NCBI GenBank assembly: GCA_019454045.1
Contig: SKCR01023327.1
Coordinates: 1 to 64,000 of the forward strand
Source of the DNA: Zanthoxylum bungeanum
Lineage: Eukaryota > Streptophyta > Magnoliopsida > Sapindales > Rutaceae
Length of the DNA: 64,000 bases
Direction of reading: 5' to 3'
Shown here: positions 32,231-42,722 of the stretch, in pieces
Numbering within the stretch: position 1 is the first letter of the stretch
Layout: every line of letters begins with the position of its first letter
Translations under genes and position numbers: made by a program
Notes under the pieces: generated by a model
The model's database searches: none
What the model saw: only the letters and a program-made list of their open reading frames with translations
Told to the model about the DNA's origin: nothing

Positions 32231-34063
32231 ATGGAGCGTAGTCAACCCTTGAATTGTCCGCCATTTTTTGATGGCACAGAATATTTACATTGGAAAGTTC
32301 GCATGAAGGCGTTCCTTAAATCCTTAGATGAGAGGGTCAGGATGACTGTTGAACACGGGGGAAACCTCCCGTCGTTGTTATTGATGGGGTATCTTCCCCT
32401 AAAGATAAATTGACATGGACTAAGGACGAATTTGATGCTAGCAATAGGAACAGCAAGGCTGTTAATGCCATACATGGTGCTGTTTGTTCTGCTGAATTTA
32501 GGAGAATCTCTATGTGTGAGATAGCCAAGGATGCTTGGGACATCCTGCAGACTGTGCATAAGGGCACACTGTCTGTTAAAAATAGTAGACTCCAGGATCT
32601 TGCTACTAGGTTTGAGGTCGCAAGAATGAAGGATGATGAGACCTTTGATCATTTTTATGCTGAGATTAACGATATCGTTAACTCAAGCTTTAACCTAGGT
32701 GAGACTATTCCTACCAATATGATAGTTAGGAAAATCCTTAGATCCCTTCCTGATAAATTCATACCTAAGATTACCGCCATCAAGGAAAGTAATGACCTCG
32801 ATAAGCTTGATTTGGAAGAACTCGTGGGAAAACTGCAAGTTTATGAGAAAAAGCTTCCTGGTTATAGAGAGCAAAAAACTTTTGCGATGAAAATCGCTAA
32901 GGAAGTTGTGCATGATTCGTCTAGCGATAATGATACCTTTACGGATCGTGATTTGGCCTTGTTTACAAAGAAGTTTAAGAAATTTCTTAAACTTAAGAAG
33001 ATTGGCCATAGCAGTAATACAGATAGGGAGGATCAGCCTAGAGAGATTAGGCATAGCAGAAGAGAGTCTGGAGAGGATATGGAGAGTAGATCTCGTGGTG
33101 CCCAATGCTATGAATGTGAAGGATATGGGCACGTTAGATCTGAGTGTCCCACATACCTTAGGGCTAAAGGCAAGAAAGCCATGACAGCATCCCTTAGTGA
33201 TTCTGAAGGTGATGATTCTCCTAAAGGAAATTATATTGCTTTTACTGCTAGTGTGACCGATGTGAGAGAGAATGTTGTTAATGATGTTGATTCGGAAATC
33301 TCTCTTGATGAGTCTAAAGATGAGGAAAGTATTTAGGTAGCCTATATTGAACTGTTTAATGAGAGTTTAGCTATTAAGAAGACTAATATAGAGGTCAATA
33401 AAAGGCTGAAAACTGTAAAGCTTGAAAAGAATGAGGCTCAAGCCAATCTTGAGCAAAGCCTTTGATGATTGAGGACCTAGAGGAGAGGAAAAAAGGTCTA
33501 GTTAATAGAGTCCAATTATTAGAGACCGAACTTGAAGATGCTAGAACCCATATGTCCGCATTTTCTAGTGGAAATAAAAAGGTGGACCGTATGTTAGGTA
33601 TTATTTCTGAGCCTAACTTCAATAAGGCTTCTTCTTCCAAAGCTGTGCCTGTAGCAGCTAAACGTGACTTAGGTAAGAAACATGTTGTGTGTAGTCATAT
33701 TTCTCCTTCTGTTGTTCCTCGTCATGTGCCTCAACCTCAATCTAGAGGTGTTATAGGTAAACCTCGCTCTCTTCCGAGGTTTGTGCCTGTGTGCCACCAC
33801 TGTGGAAAAGCTGGACATATTAGGCCTAAGTGCTTCATGTTGCACAGGCAACAGAAAAGGCCTAAGAGTGTGTCGCCTAGATTTGATTCTTCAAATCTAG
33901 CTTCTCAAGTTTCCGCACTAACTAAACAAACACATTTTCTTAGTGAGAAACTTTCTTTGTTGACTAGGAATTCTCAAGTGGATGAGGTTCCTAGAAATGT
34001 TTGGGTGAGGAAGCAAGAAGTTTCCATTCTACGTCTGCATGTCCTGATGGACATGATGAGAGT
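32231..34063 (+). pseudogene. Sirevirus-like gag, frameshifted
   Basis: Starts at ATG 32231 (MERSQPLNCPPFFDGTEYLHW), a DUF4219-type start. A frameshift near 32360 moves to the frame holding the UBN2 core (RISMCEIAKDAWDILQTVHKG, VRKILRSLPDKFIPKI). A first CCHC knuckle (CYECEGYGHVRSEC) is near 33107, then an acidic stretch and a TAG at 33334-33336. After a one-base loss near 33461 comes a coiled-coil-like region (LEERKKGLVNRVQLLETELE) and a second CCHC knuckle (CHHCGKAGHIRPKC) near 33792. Two knuckles and a coiled coil are usual in Sirevirus gag. The tail after about 34000 is shifted relative to the copy at 42723. Not translatable as one protein. Confidence 0.88.
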
Positions 34064-35160
34064 GCACTTCGGTGTAACTCTGCTTAAAAGATGCATTTTT
34101 ATTTTCCCATTGCATGTGTGTGTGCGTGTGTCTTATGTTTTTACACGTTTGTTTTATTTTCACAGCATATGGGTGTGTTGTGTGTTGTTTGTTTTGTTAT
34201 TTGTCCCTTGGTATATAGGATGGAAACCCGGACATAAATTCATAGCTGATTCCGAATGGACGGTAGTATGATCTGCACTCGGGATACAACTCCACGTATC
34301 ATTGGATGTTTTACAAGTTGTTTTGTGTCTTTATTTTTTTTTGTTTTTTTGTGCTTTAAAATTGAAAAATCAAAAAAAAAATTATATTTTGAAAAAGACC
34401 AAAAATATTTTTATGGCTTGTTAGAGCATGAATAGCATGTGCATGTGATCCTGGTATGTAGGATATATGATTATGCTTGTATGATATGCTGTTATTTTTC
34501 TTGATGCTCTATATGCATGAGTGTATGTGATAAAAACCTTTGGTATATCATGTGCTTGCACTTTCACATACACGTTTTTATTTTGTCAAGGCTTGGTCGC
34601 ATGTATGAGTTTTTGGAATAGCAATCCAATTTCTATCATATCCTGTTTGCTCAATAGTGTGACCTTTGACTAGTTGACCTTGCTATCCCCTTTTTGCAAA
34701 AGTAAAAAGAAATAAATGTAAAAAGAAAAATGAGACTCAAGTGCAAAAGAGCAAAATTGGCCAAATTCAAAAGATAAGGGCAAAAACCCTTCACTCGAAA
34801 GAGTTGTTAAATATGAGCTCATGATATTTATGGGGTAAATAATATAGCATGCCACCAATGTTGCTTTTTTTTTTTCAGGTCCTAGTGGTGCTGGGTTTGA
34901 ACACATATTTTGTGGACTTGGTTTGATTAGAGATGGGTTTCTGTGGCTATCTCCAGCTCATAAATTTAAGATCTTGAGCCTTGATTTGTTGTGCACTTTC
35001 TTTATGTTCACGCAAGCGTTTTATATGCCTTAGTGTTTGGATCATATTCATAAGTGCTGTGTTTAGCAAATTGCAAAATGATGCATGTTGTTTCATGTCA
35101 TAATTATCATTTTCTTTTCTGGGTATCATTGTAACTGCTCTTCTGCTGTGCAATGTCTTC
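34064..35160. other. Non-coding internal region of Sirevirus-like element 1
   Basis: No supported ORF. Colinear with 43910-44890 of element 2, including GACGGTAGTATGATCTGCAC and the block CAGGTCCTAGTGGTGCTGGG (34878), so it is an established part of the family and not random filler. Pol would normally lie here. Confidence 0.7.
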
Positions 35161-35707
35161 ATTTCGTTGGTGTTCCGTTCTTATTTTCGTTCGAACATAA
35201 TCGTTCGAATAGCGTTCGACTTTCGTTCGAACGCTGTGTCGGTATTTAAATACCTTCGTGCGGTTTTTGTTCGCACATTTCTTTTCTCTCCTATTTCTTC
35301 TCTGGTTCTTGGTCTTCTTCGCCTTTTTTCCTCCTTTTTGGTCAGATCCAACCTCTAATCCTCTGATTCTCGGCTTCGTCTTCCTCATCAAGTTAATTTT
35401 TCCCATCTCCCTTCACTGATTTTGTCTTGTTTCTCAGATCTAGAATCTAGGGTTTCGCTCTTGCTGTGTATTTAGCCTTCTCTCTTGATTGAAGGCGTAT
35501 GGTGTCTTGTGGTTGTGTCTTGTGTTGTTTATGTGTGTCTATTGTGGCGTAGTGCAACTCGTTGGGGTGTTTTGTAACTTGGTCTTACGCCATCGCGTTC
35601 GAACGAACCCATGAATTTCCGTTCGAACGCCCTTTGCATTTTTAAATTCTGTATGTGGTCTGTTTTGGTATTGGTTCTTATCTCTGTGGTTTCTTATATC
35701 TCTCTAG
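35161..35707 (+). promoter_or_regulatory. Promoter-like region and leader of the env-like ORF
   Basis: GTTCGAAC palindromes recur here (35189-35233, 35596-35605, 35620-35629), as in the LTR U3. A perfect 14-bp palindrome GGTATTTAAATACC (35241-35254) has a TATA-like core and is followed by a CT-rich leader and GGGTTTCGC. Just before the ATG is an acceptor-like CTCTCTAG, so an intron in the leader is possible. It looks like an internal promoter, unusual inside an LTR element. Confidence 0.45.
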
Positions 35708-36721
35708 ATGCCTAAGAAGACTGTTGCTTCAAAGAAATGCCCCCGCGACTCTCTTCCTCGAGATCGTTTTCGCAGTCCAGCTGCTGGTAAATTATTCGAT
35801 GATCACTTCTCGCAGCGAAGTCTATTTCTGGAGCGTAATATCTTGCAAGATGAACTTCGTGATACCGGGATTGTACCTCTTTTGGTTACTCGTGGTTGGG
35901 GTCCTCTTTTATCCGGTTTTGTTGGTCCGTCGCCTCAGCTTGTCCAGGAATTCTATTCCAACATAGAGGTTGTTTCTGCCACATCTTTTTCTGTGTACAT
36001 TCGGGGCCACTACTTGGATATCGATCCTTCGGTATTATCTCGGATTCTAGCTATTCCTGAGATGCCATTCCCTCAGTTCCCCTGGTCCCCTGCTGATGGC
36101 CCTTCAGATCAGCTCGTCATGGACGTTGCCACTGGCCAGCATCGTCCGTTTGGCGGATGGACTGTTGTTGTTGCTACATTGCTTCCTGCCTATCGTCTGC
36201 TCAACCGTATCGTGTGCCATAATCTGTGGCCCAAATCGCATGTGAACACTCAGCCCTTTGCTCGGATTGCGTTTCTCTATGCCATCGAGCAAGGTCTTTC
36301 CATTGACATACTCAGTGTGATTGTGCGGGAGATGATACGTATCCGCTCTGCTTCTTATGCTTCCCACACCCTTCCCTATGGGTGTCTCATTCGCCGGATC
36401 ATCTCGGCTTTGGTTCCAGATTTTGTGCATGATCCTCATCTTCCTCTCCTCAAGCCTATTGGTCGACAGACTGTGTCTGCAGGCGATGCACATCTTCCTG
36501 CTCATGTTCGTGCTCCTGCTCCTGCTCCAGCTCCTGATCCAGCTACTGCTCCGACTTCTGCTCCACCAGCCTCGGGTTCTGCTTCCTCTTCTTCCGCTGG
36601 TCCTTCGTCGGATTTCTACCAGCGCATCTTGGATTCCCATGCTACCATTATCGCTGAGCTTCGCCTGGTCTCCGGTAGCTTATCCGAGGTCCGTTCTTCT
36701 GTTCGCCGCCTCGAGGATTAA
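35708..36721 (+). CDS. Plant-transposon/envelope-like ORF of the Sirevirus-like element
   Basis: 337 residues, intact, from ATG 35708. The N-terminal 240 residues resemble the 'putative plant transposon protein' domain (Pfam PF20167): LFDDHFSQRSLFLERNIL, VQEFYSNIEVVSATSFSVYI, LDIDPSVLSRILAIPEMPFP and, later, LLNRIVCHNLWPKSH. A Pro/Ala-rich hinge (about 265-290) leads to a Ser-rich stretch and a helical C-terminus (FYQRILDSHATIIAELRL). Position matches the extra ORF called envelope-like in Sireviruses. I see no signal peptide or TM segment, so a true envelope role is doubtful. Element 2 lacks this ORF. Its codons are GC-rich next to the flanking DNA. Function unknown. Confidence 0.7.
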   Translation: MPKKTVASKKCPRDSLPRDRFRSPAAGKLFDDHFSQRSLFLERNILQDELRDTGIVPLLVTRGWGPLLSGFVGPSPQLVQEFYSNIEVVSATSFSVYIRGHYLDIDPSVLSRILAIPEMPFPQFPWSPADGPSDQLVMDVATGQHRPFGGWTVVVATLLPAYRLLNRIVCHNLWPKSHVNTQPFARIAFLYAIEQGLSIDILSVIVREMIRIRSASYASHTLPYGCLIRRIISALVPDFVHDPHLPLLKPIGRQTVSAGDAHLPAHVRAPAPAPAPDPATAPTSAPPASGSASSSSAGPSSDFYQRILDSHATIIAELRLVSGSLSEVRSSVRRLED

Positions 36722-37455
36722 TTTGCCCGTCACCTGTCATCCTCTCATGCTGCTTCCGTTTCCGATGAGTCGTTAGCTAGCTCGGAGTCTGACTAGCTGC
36801 TTTATTTTCTTTGCTGGGTTTTATTTGAGTTAGCAGGAGTCTGTTTACTTTTTGGGATCATATTTTTTTTGTTAAACTGTTATGTTGTATTCTCACCCTT
36901 TTGTTTAATTGTGAGATATCTTGCAAACATTTGTCGTATTTTACTGAAAATATTCTGTCTTGGATGTTTCTCCTTCTGTCTATCACTGATGCATGCTTAC
37001 GAATATTGCTTTTGGTTATTTGCTTCCCATTTATTCTTATGATATATTTGGATGCCTGTTTGTGAGGGGGAGTAAGTTTTACATATATGTTTGTTGTTTC
37101 TCCTGGTGTATGCATGCTTTGTCATTTCGTGACAAAAAGGGGGAGTAAATTGGTGATTTGTCCTGTTTCAGGAGAGTTCAGATTAAGGGGGAGAAAAATG
37201 TGATTTACCTGTTTTATGTTTTTCTTGATTATCCCAATGCTTTTCACGGTATATTACTGTTTGTGGATGTTTCAGATAGCAGGTATGTTGCTGAGGCGGT
37301 ATTGTTTTCAAGACTACTTTGTTAGGTGTTAGATCGAGTCCATTTGTAATAAGTCACTGTTTTGATGGTTGACAGTTGACTATTTTCTTTTTGGGTCTAT
37401 TACCGTAGTCTTTGTATTAGGTAGTGTTTTGTCACGGAATGCCAAATGGGGAGAT
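36722..37455 (+). promoter_or_regulatory. 3' non-coding region with repeated polypurine tracts
   Basis: Four GGGGAG-type tracts occur: 37064-37076, 37134-37149, 37185-37198 and 37444-37454, the last directly before the 3' LTR. Multiple PPT-like tracts are a known Sirevirus trait. The last one is the expected plus-strand primer. Confidence 0.8.
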
Positions 37456-38557
37456 TGTTAGTTCCAGTTTTATTGGCTTATATCCGTGACAAAACAAGTT
37501 CAATTGAGTTGTAATCTTTCATGAAGATCTTTGTGCAATTGGACTGGTTTCTGGCTGCTGTGTATCAGACATGCGTTCGTTTCAGAGTTCGAACGATTAG
37601 CGTTAGTGCTGCGTTCGTTTGTGGGTTCGAACGTGTGGCGTTAGTGGCACGTTCTTTATTGGGTTCGAACGGGAGCATTCCAGAGAACAAACGTTCGAGT
37701 CACGTTCTTGGTGGGTTCGAACGAGGTCATTCCAGAGAGCTCACGTTCGTATTGCGTTCGATTGGCGTTCGAACGAGACTTTACAGAAAAGGCGCGTTCG
37801 TGTTGCGTTCGAGTAACCGTTCGAACGCGATTGCGATCTGAACGTGTTTTTGACCTGCAAAACCCTAGCTTTTCACCCTACCTATAAATATAACACTATA
37901 GCCGCCATTCTCATTAGTTGAAAGAGCTGAAACTACTTTTCCCTTAAGCCAAACACTCTCAAGCTTTCAACTCTATTTGATTCCACCATTGAAGACTTCT
38001 TCATCTTATTGTCTTCTCCATTAATGGTGTGAATCCTTCTTTGATAAACCTTCAACACAACATAACCCAAATTCCCTAATCCTTAAGAGTTCTTTAGGAG
38101 GAAGTTTGGTAGTCGGAGTTCCGGCGTTCGAAGTGATACAATCTACTCAGAGACTTCAGAGGTTCTGAAGAAAACCGTAGGTCGCGGACTTAAGGAGTTT
38201 CCCTGAGTTCTTACAGTATTGAGGTACTTGAGTCGGTGAGGTTGTCACCATGGGTCTTGACCATCGCTGTAAGTTTATCTCTATATAGTGGATTGGGCTG
38301 GTAGCCGATATACCCGGAGTGGTTTTTTACTCGGAAGAGTTTTCCACTTCGTCACCAAAATTATTGTGTTGATTTTGTGTGATTGATTTACCTTTCCGCA
38401 ATTTACATTTCGTATTAAATTAATATTGTGGAATTTATTGATGTTGGGTATTGTGGTTGGTTGTTGATTTCCCATAGACACTTTAATTAGGACTTGTCTT
38501 AATTAATTGTGATTATTTCCGCATAGGGTCAGAACCTAGGATAACCCCGAATTTTCA
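37456..38557 (+). repeat. 3' LTR of Sirevirus-like element 1
   Basis: 1102 bp; aligns with the 5' LTR along its length, with a 10-bp gap near 37575 (GTGATGCGTT missing) and about 15-20 base differences. Ends TTTTCA before AGATG. Confidence 0.93.
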
Positions 38558-39994
38558 AGATGGAAAACCAAAGTAAGAGCCAGGCAAGACGAAAATCAAG
38601 ATGATGATTAAGAGCTAAAACTAATTGTAAGCGAGTTTACTCAAATGTTTTAAAGCTCTTAGGAATCATACATTTTGCATCATTTGTATTTAAAAATGGC
38701 TTAGAATACATAAAGAATCATTTGCATTTTATTTGCATCAAAATGAATTTTAATGCACAAGTGCATCGGAAAATGGTTTTGGAAAATTAGAAAAAGGTTT
38801 AATTAAACTTCAAATGATATAACATTAGATATCTATGTGTCTCTAGTTTGCTAAGGTTTAAACGGAACACAATTCCGATACATAGAACTTTTGCTAGAGT
38901 CATTTTACTACAACATGTTCATATGTGCATTTCTGCATACATGTCACATTAAAAAAAAATCCATAAAATTCATATAATGTTTTGACTCTAAAGGTTTTAC
39001 AAAAAATATATCTATGTGTCTAGTTTACTTAGAAATTTACGGATCATGATTTGGAGTTTTCTAGAGCAAGTTATGGCCAAAATACCGAGTGCTGTCAGTC
39101 TTGACTGGTCATCAGAAACATGCATACTGGTCTCAAAACCTACATACCGGTCTCCAAACCAGCATACCGGTCCATGTAACCGGCATACCGGATCCAGAGG
39201 TCCCAACGGTTATTTTTGAGCCGTTTGACCGGTATACTGGTCCCAGACCTTTAAAACGGCTATAAACGGCTAGTTTTGTGCAAAATCTATAAATTCATCA
39301 TTTTTCTCACTTCTAACATATCTCTTGCACATATATTCATCCTCTAATCATGTCAAAATATTCTTGAGAGTTTATAACCATCTTCAAATCATTTTACACT
39401 CTCTACATTTGAAAAAACTCATATTTCATCTTCATATTTATATTAGTGAGCTTTGATACATTTGGGTGAGAAATTCACATCTTAAATCTTCTTATCTTTG
39501 TGAGTGCCCAAGTGTGTTTATAAATATTTTATTCAAAACACTTGTGGTTTGTGAAATCTCATCGTTTGGGTAATTGTAAAGGTTTGTGAGTGAGCCTACG
39601 TAGAAAACTCAAAGTGTAAGGGTTTAGAGTGAACCTTGTGTAAAACTCTTAGTTGCGGGTGAGCCACGGAAACTCGTTGATAGTGGAAATCTCCAAGCGC
39701 GGCTTGGGGGAGTGGACGTAGGTATTGTTGGCCGAATCACTATAAATCACGATGTTATTTTCTCTATCCCTTAACTATTTACTTATTGCAAGTTTGATTT
39801 ATTTATATGCTTATTACTTAGAAACTTGCATATAAGTGATTTATCAAAATAGAGAAAATCAACCTAAGGCTAAATTGGTAAAACTAGATAAAAATCGGTA
39901 AATAATTTAATTTTCGTATTATTAGGCAATAACCCAATTCACCTCTCTCTTGAGAATATAGAGTTTGGTTGTGTATTGCTTGTAGGTAATTTCA

Positions 39995-40700
39995 GATATA
40001 TCCATAGGGGTGGCAATTTAGATTATGATTCGTTTACACGTTTGATTTGATTCGCTTTAAAACGAATACGGGTTTGAAAAATGATACGCACGCATCCGTC
40101 AAGTTATATTGACTTCTTTTTTCTTCATGTTAAAATTAAAAATTCATTGGCATACCAAATATTTCGAAGCATTCGAAAGCCAAAATAAATTAGATGTGTT
40201 CTGTTTTTTTCTTTTTGGAGTCGCAATCTTACATGTTAAAAATTGAATGAGTTGATTTGCCATCTTTTCAGTGGCAGTGACTTCATTTCATGTATTATTA
40301 GTTAATTCAAAGTGCCCTCAAAATCATTTTATTTTGTACACGCTTTTAGTTGAAGTTTAATGCCGAATGTCCGATTTGAAGATCGAAATTTTCAACTATA
40401 ATTTATCTATTCAAACCCAAAAAAGCTCATCAAATAAAAAAAAAAAAAAAAAATTGTTGGGATATATCGAAATATTTGAAAATATTGTCTTGTAATATTA
40501 ACAAATCAAAATTACTTTTATCTGTTTCAAATAATAATATCGCACTTTTGACATAATCCGGTTAACATATGGAATTAGATATCTATACTTCAACTGTTAC
40601 GAGAATATTCGTAAAATAAATAAATAAAATAACTTTAGTAACAGGGTATCAACCAATCAAAAGCTCTGAATACTACTCTTCCTAAAACAGGGCATTTTAA
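39995..40700. repeat. Host repeat unit, copy 4 (right part)
   Basis: No gene. Resumes exactly where 30903 stopped and matches 24745-25560 and 23510-24310. It leads into the pseudogene copy of the membrane protein. Confidence 0.75.
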
Positions 40701-40796
40701 GCTCTAGCCAACAATTACACCAAATGAAGAATAAGAAACAAAACATACTTAGAATCAAACGAAGAATGAGAAGCAAAACATATATAGAATTGGTTG

Positions 40797-41307
40797 CATA
40801 TAATAATGATCAGCAAGCCGAGAGCATAAATAATCCAGGCGATGCATTTGAGCCAGAGTGGAAATGGGATTGTAATTGCAAGAACGATTGAAGTGGCAGC
40901 AAGAAATATTGCAATTTTTTTCAACACTTGGGATGTGACTGTAAACTTATGGTTATGGGCAATGGATATTCCAATAAAGAGTAAGAGAAAGATTATTAAG
41001 ATAACAAAAGAAAGCAGGTTGAAGGAAACAGAGAGTGGGGATTTAGTTTGTGCATAGAGGATAGCTATTTGAATTGAGATGTGAAGCAATATGCCAGCAA
41101 AATATTTTCCCACTGAAGCAGAATTGGGTTGGGTTCTGCTGTGGCGGCTCTGAGTTAGGAAGAAGCTTGGACGTAATGGGAGTCTTTGAAAAATGATTTG
41201 AGACTTGAAATGATGGACATTATTGTGTTTGTGTTTATGGAAGCAGGAGCTGATTGGGCTTCAGTGTCATCAATTGAAGGAGAAGATGGTGGGTGCTGCT
41301 GAGACAT
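40797..41307 (-). pseudogene. Pseudogene copy of the membrane-protein gene
   Basis: From ATG 41307 it reads MSQQHPPSSPSIDDTEAQSA as in the intact copy, but a deletion and frameshift around 41165-41200 introduce a stop. A one-base loss near 41075 shifts the frame again before LYAQTK. The rest (LKKIAIFLAATSIVLAITI) is well kept, but the stop after ICNQF is changed from TAA to TAT. The open stretch that survives runs from 41113 down to 40715 as MGKYFAGILLH..., with a C-terminal tail that has no counterpart. It should not make the normal protein. Confidence 0.8.
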
Positions 41308-41650
41308 AATTATGATTGAAGAGCTTCAGTTATTGCGTTTGCGTTTCAGCTGCTTTAATTTATAAACACACATGTCGGAGTTTCGACAATAAAAAGTCCT
41401 ACAATTTAATCGGAGCTTCGACAATTTGACAAGACAAAAAGTCCTGCAATTTAACTAAATAGCATTCAAGTGAAAAGACCAAACAATTATATATATATAT
41501 TTATGAAATCTTTGTTCCTATATTTTATGGTATTGTCAGTGGTATTAGAAAATTGTAGCAGATGAAAGTATGGGATCGACCAATTAGGAAAGCCAAAAGA
41601 AAAATTGACGGCAGAGATTATCCGTTTTATTGGATTGAACAATTAATTTT
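41308..41650. other. Upstream region of the pseudogene, nothing else recognised
   Basis: Matches 26206-26300 at first, with the TCGGAGCTTC-type motifs near 41376 and 41408. Later sequence is AT-rich, without ORF or repeat I can support, up to the truncated LTR at 41651. Confidence 0.5.
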
Positions 41651-42681
41651 CTTTGTGCAATTGGACTGGTTTCTGGCTGTTGTGCATCAGACATGCGTTC
41701 GTGATGCGTTCGTTGCAGTGTTCGAACGATTGGCGTTAGTGCTGCGTTCGTTTTTGGGTTTGAACGTGTGGCGTTAGTGGCACGTTCTTTATTGGGTTCG
41801 AACAGGAGCATTCCAGAGAGCAAACGTTCGAGCCATGTTCTTGGTGTGTTCGAACGAGATCATTCCAGAGAGCATTCGTTCGTTGTGCGTTGGATGGCCG
41901 TTCGAATGAGTCTTTCCAGTGGGCACGCGTTCGTGAAGCGTTCTATAAACCGTTCAAACGTCAGTCGCATCTGAACGCGTTTTTGGCCTGTAAAACCCTA
42001 GTTTTTCACCCTACCTATAAATATAACCCTTAGCCGCCATTCTCAGTAGTTGAAGCATATTTCTCTTAAGCCAAATACTCTCAAAGCTTTCAACTCTCTT
42101 TGATTTCACCTTGAAGACTCTTTGAATCTCATGTTTTCTATTTGTTTGGTGAAATCAAATCTTTGATAAACCTTCAACACAACTTAACCCAAATTCCCTA
42201 ATCCTTTAGAGTTCTTTAGGAGGAAGTTTGGTAGTCGGAGTTCCGGCGTCATTGGTGATATAATCTACTCAGAGACTTCAGAGGTTCTGAAGAAAACCGT
42301 GGGTCGCGGGCTTGAGGAGTTTCCTTGAGTTCTTGCAGTATTGAGGTACTTGAGTCGGTGGATTTGTCACCATAGGTCTTGACCATCGCTCTAAGTTTCT
42401 CTCTATATAGTGGATTCGGGTGGTAGCCTATTCCTGGAGTGGTTTTTTACTCGAAAGAGTTTTCCACTTCGTCACCAAAATCATTGTGTTGAATTTTGTG
42501 TGGTTTGATTTATTTTGCTGCTTTAATTCCTGCTATTGTTTTAATATTTTGCAGCATAATTTTATTTAATTATTATTGTGGTTGCCTGTTAATTTATCCA
42601 TAGTAGCAGTAACAAGACTTGTCCTACTTATTGTTTATAATTCCGCATAAGGTCAGAACCTAGAATAACCCTGAATTTTCA
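41651..42681 (+). repeat. 5' LTR of Sirevirus-like element 2, 5'-truncated
   Basis: Begins within the LTR at CTTTGTGCAATTGGACTGG and ends TTTTCA. It has TTCGAAC palindrome variants in U3 and CCTATAAATATAAC at about 42015. Confidence 0.9.
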
Positions 42682-42683
42682 AT

Positions 42684-42695
42684 TGGTATCAGAGT
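42684..42695 (+). promoter_or_regulatory. Primer-binding site, initiator tRNA-Met, last base changed
   Basis: TGGTATCAGAGT; the last C of the usual site is T. Confidence 0.85.
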
Positions 42696-42722
42696 CTGAA
42701 CTCGATCATTGACCCTTTAGCT

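Larger units (their letters stand above)
31078..38557 (+). mobile_element. Sirevirus-like Ty1/copia derivative with gag and env-like ORF but no pol
   Basis: 7480 bp flanked by the target duplication AGATG (31073-31077 and 38558-38562). LTRs of about 1.1 kb, initiator tRNA-Met primer site, a two-knuckle gag, a second ORF near the 3' end and several GGGGGAG polypurine stretches before the 3' LTR all match the Sirevirus branch of Ty1/copia. No protease, integrase, RT or RNase H is seen between gag (to about 34060) and the second ORF (35708). Such pol-less elements resemble the TR-GAG class described in plants and would need proteins from an autonomous relative. The LTRs differ by roughly 15-20 substitutions and a 10-bp gap. 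Confidence 0.85.
30904..39994 (+). mobile_element. Solo LTR of family Y (plus), split by a Sirevirus-like element
   Basis: Begins TGTTAGCGATACAG and ends GTAGGTAATTTCA, with the perfect target duplication GATAT (30899-30903 and 39995-39999). The host sequence on both sides joins as at 24735-24760. Without the nested 7.5-kb element it is about 1.6 kb. It contains the CATACCGGT block (39115-39240), a TATA-like CTATAAATTC at about 39286, and the GTGGACGTAGGTATTG block near 39711. No coding domain, so it is a solo LTR. Confidence 0.85.

Noticed and set aside
36104..36640. 178-residue ORF on the minus strand, Arg/Ser-rich
   Set aside because: Antisense shadow of the env-like ORF at 35708-36721, created by its Pro/Ala-rich codons.
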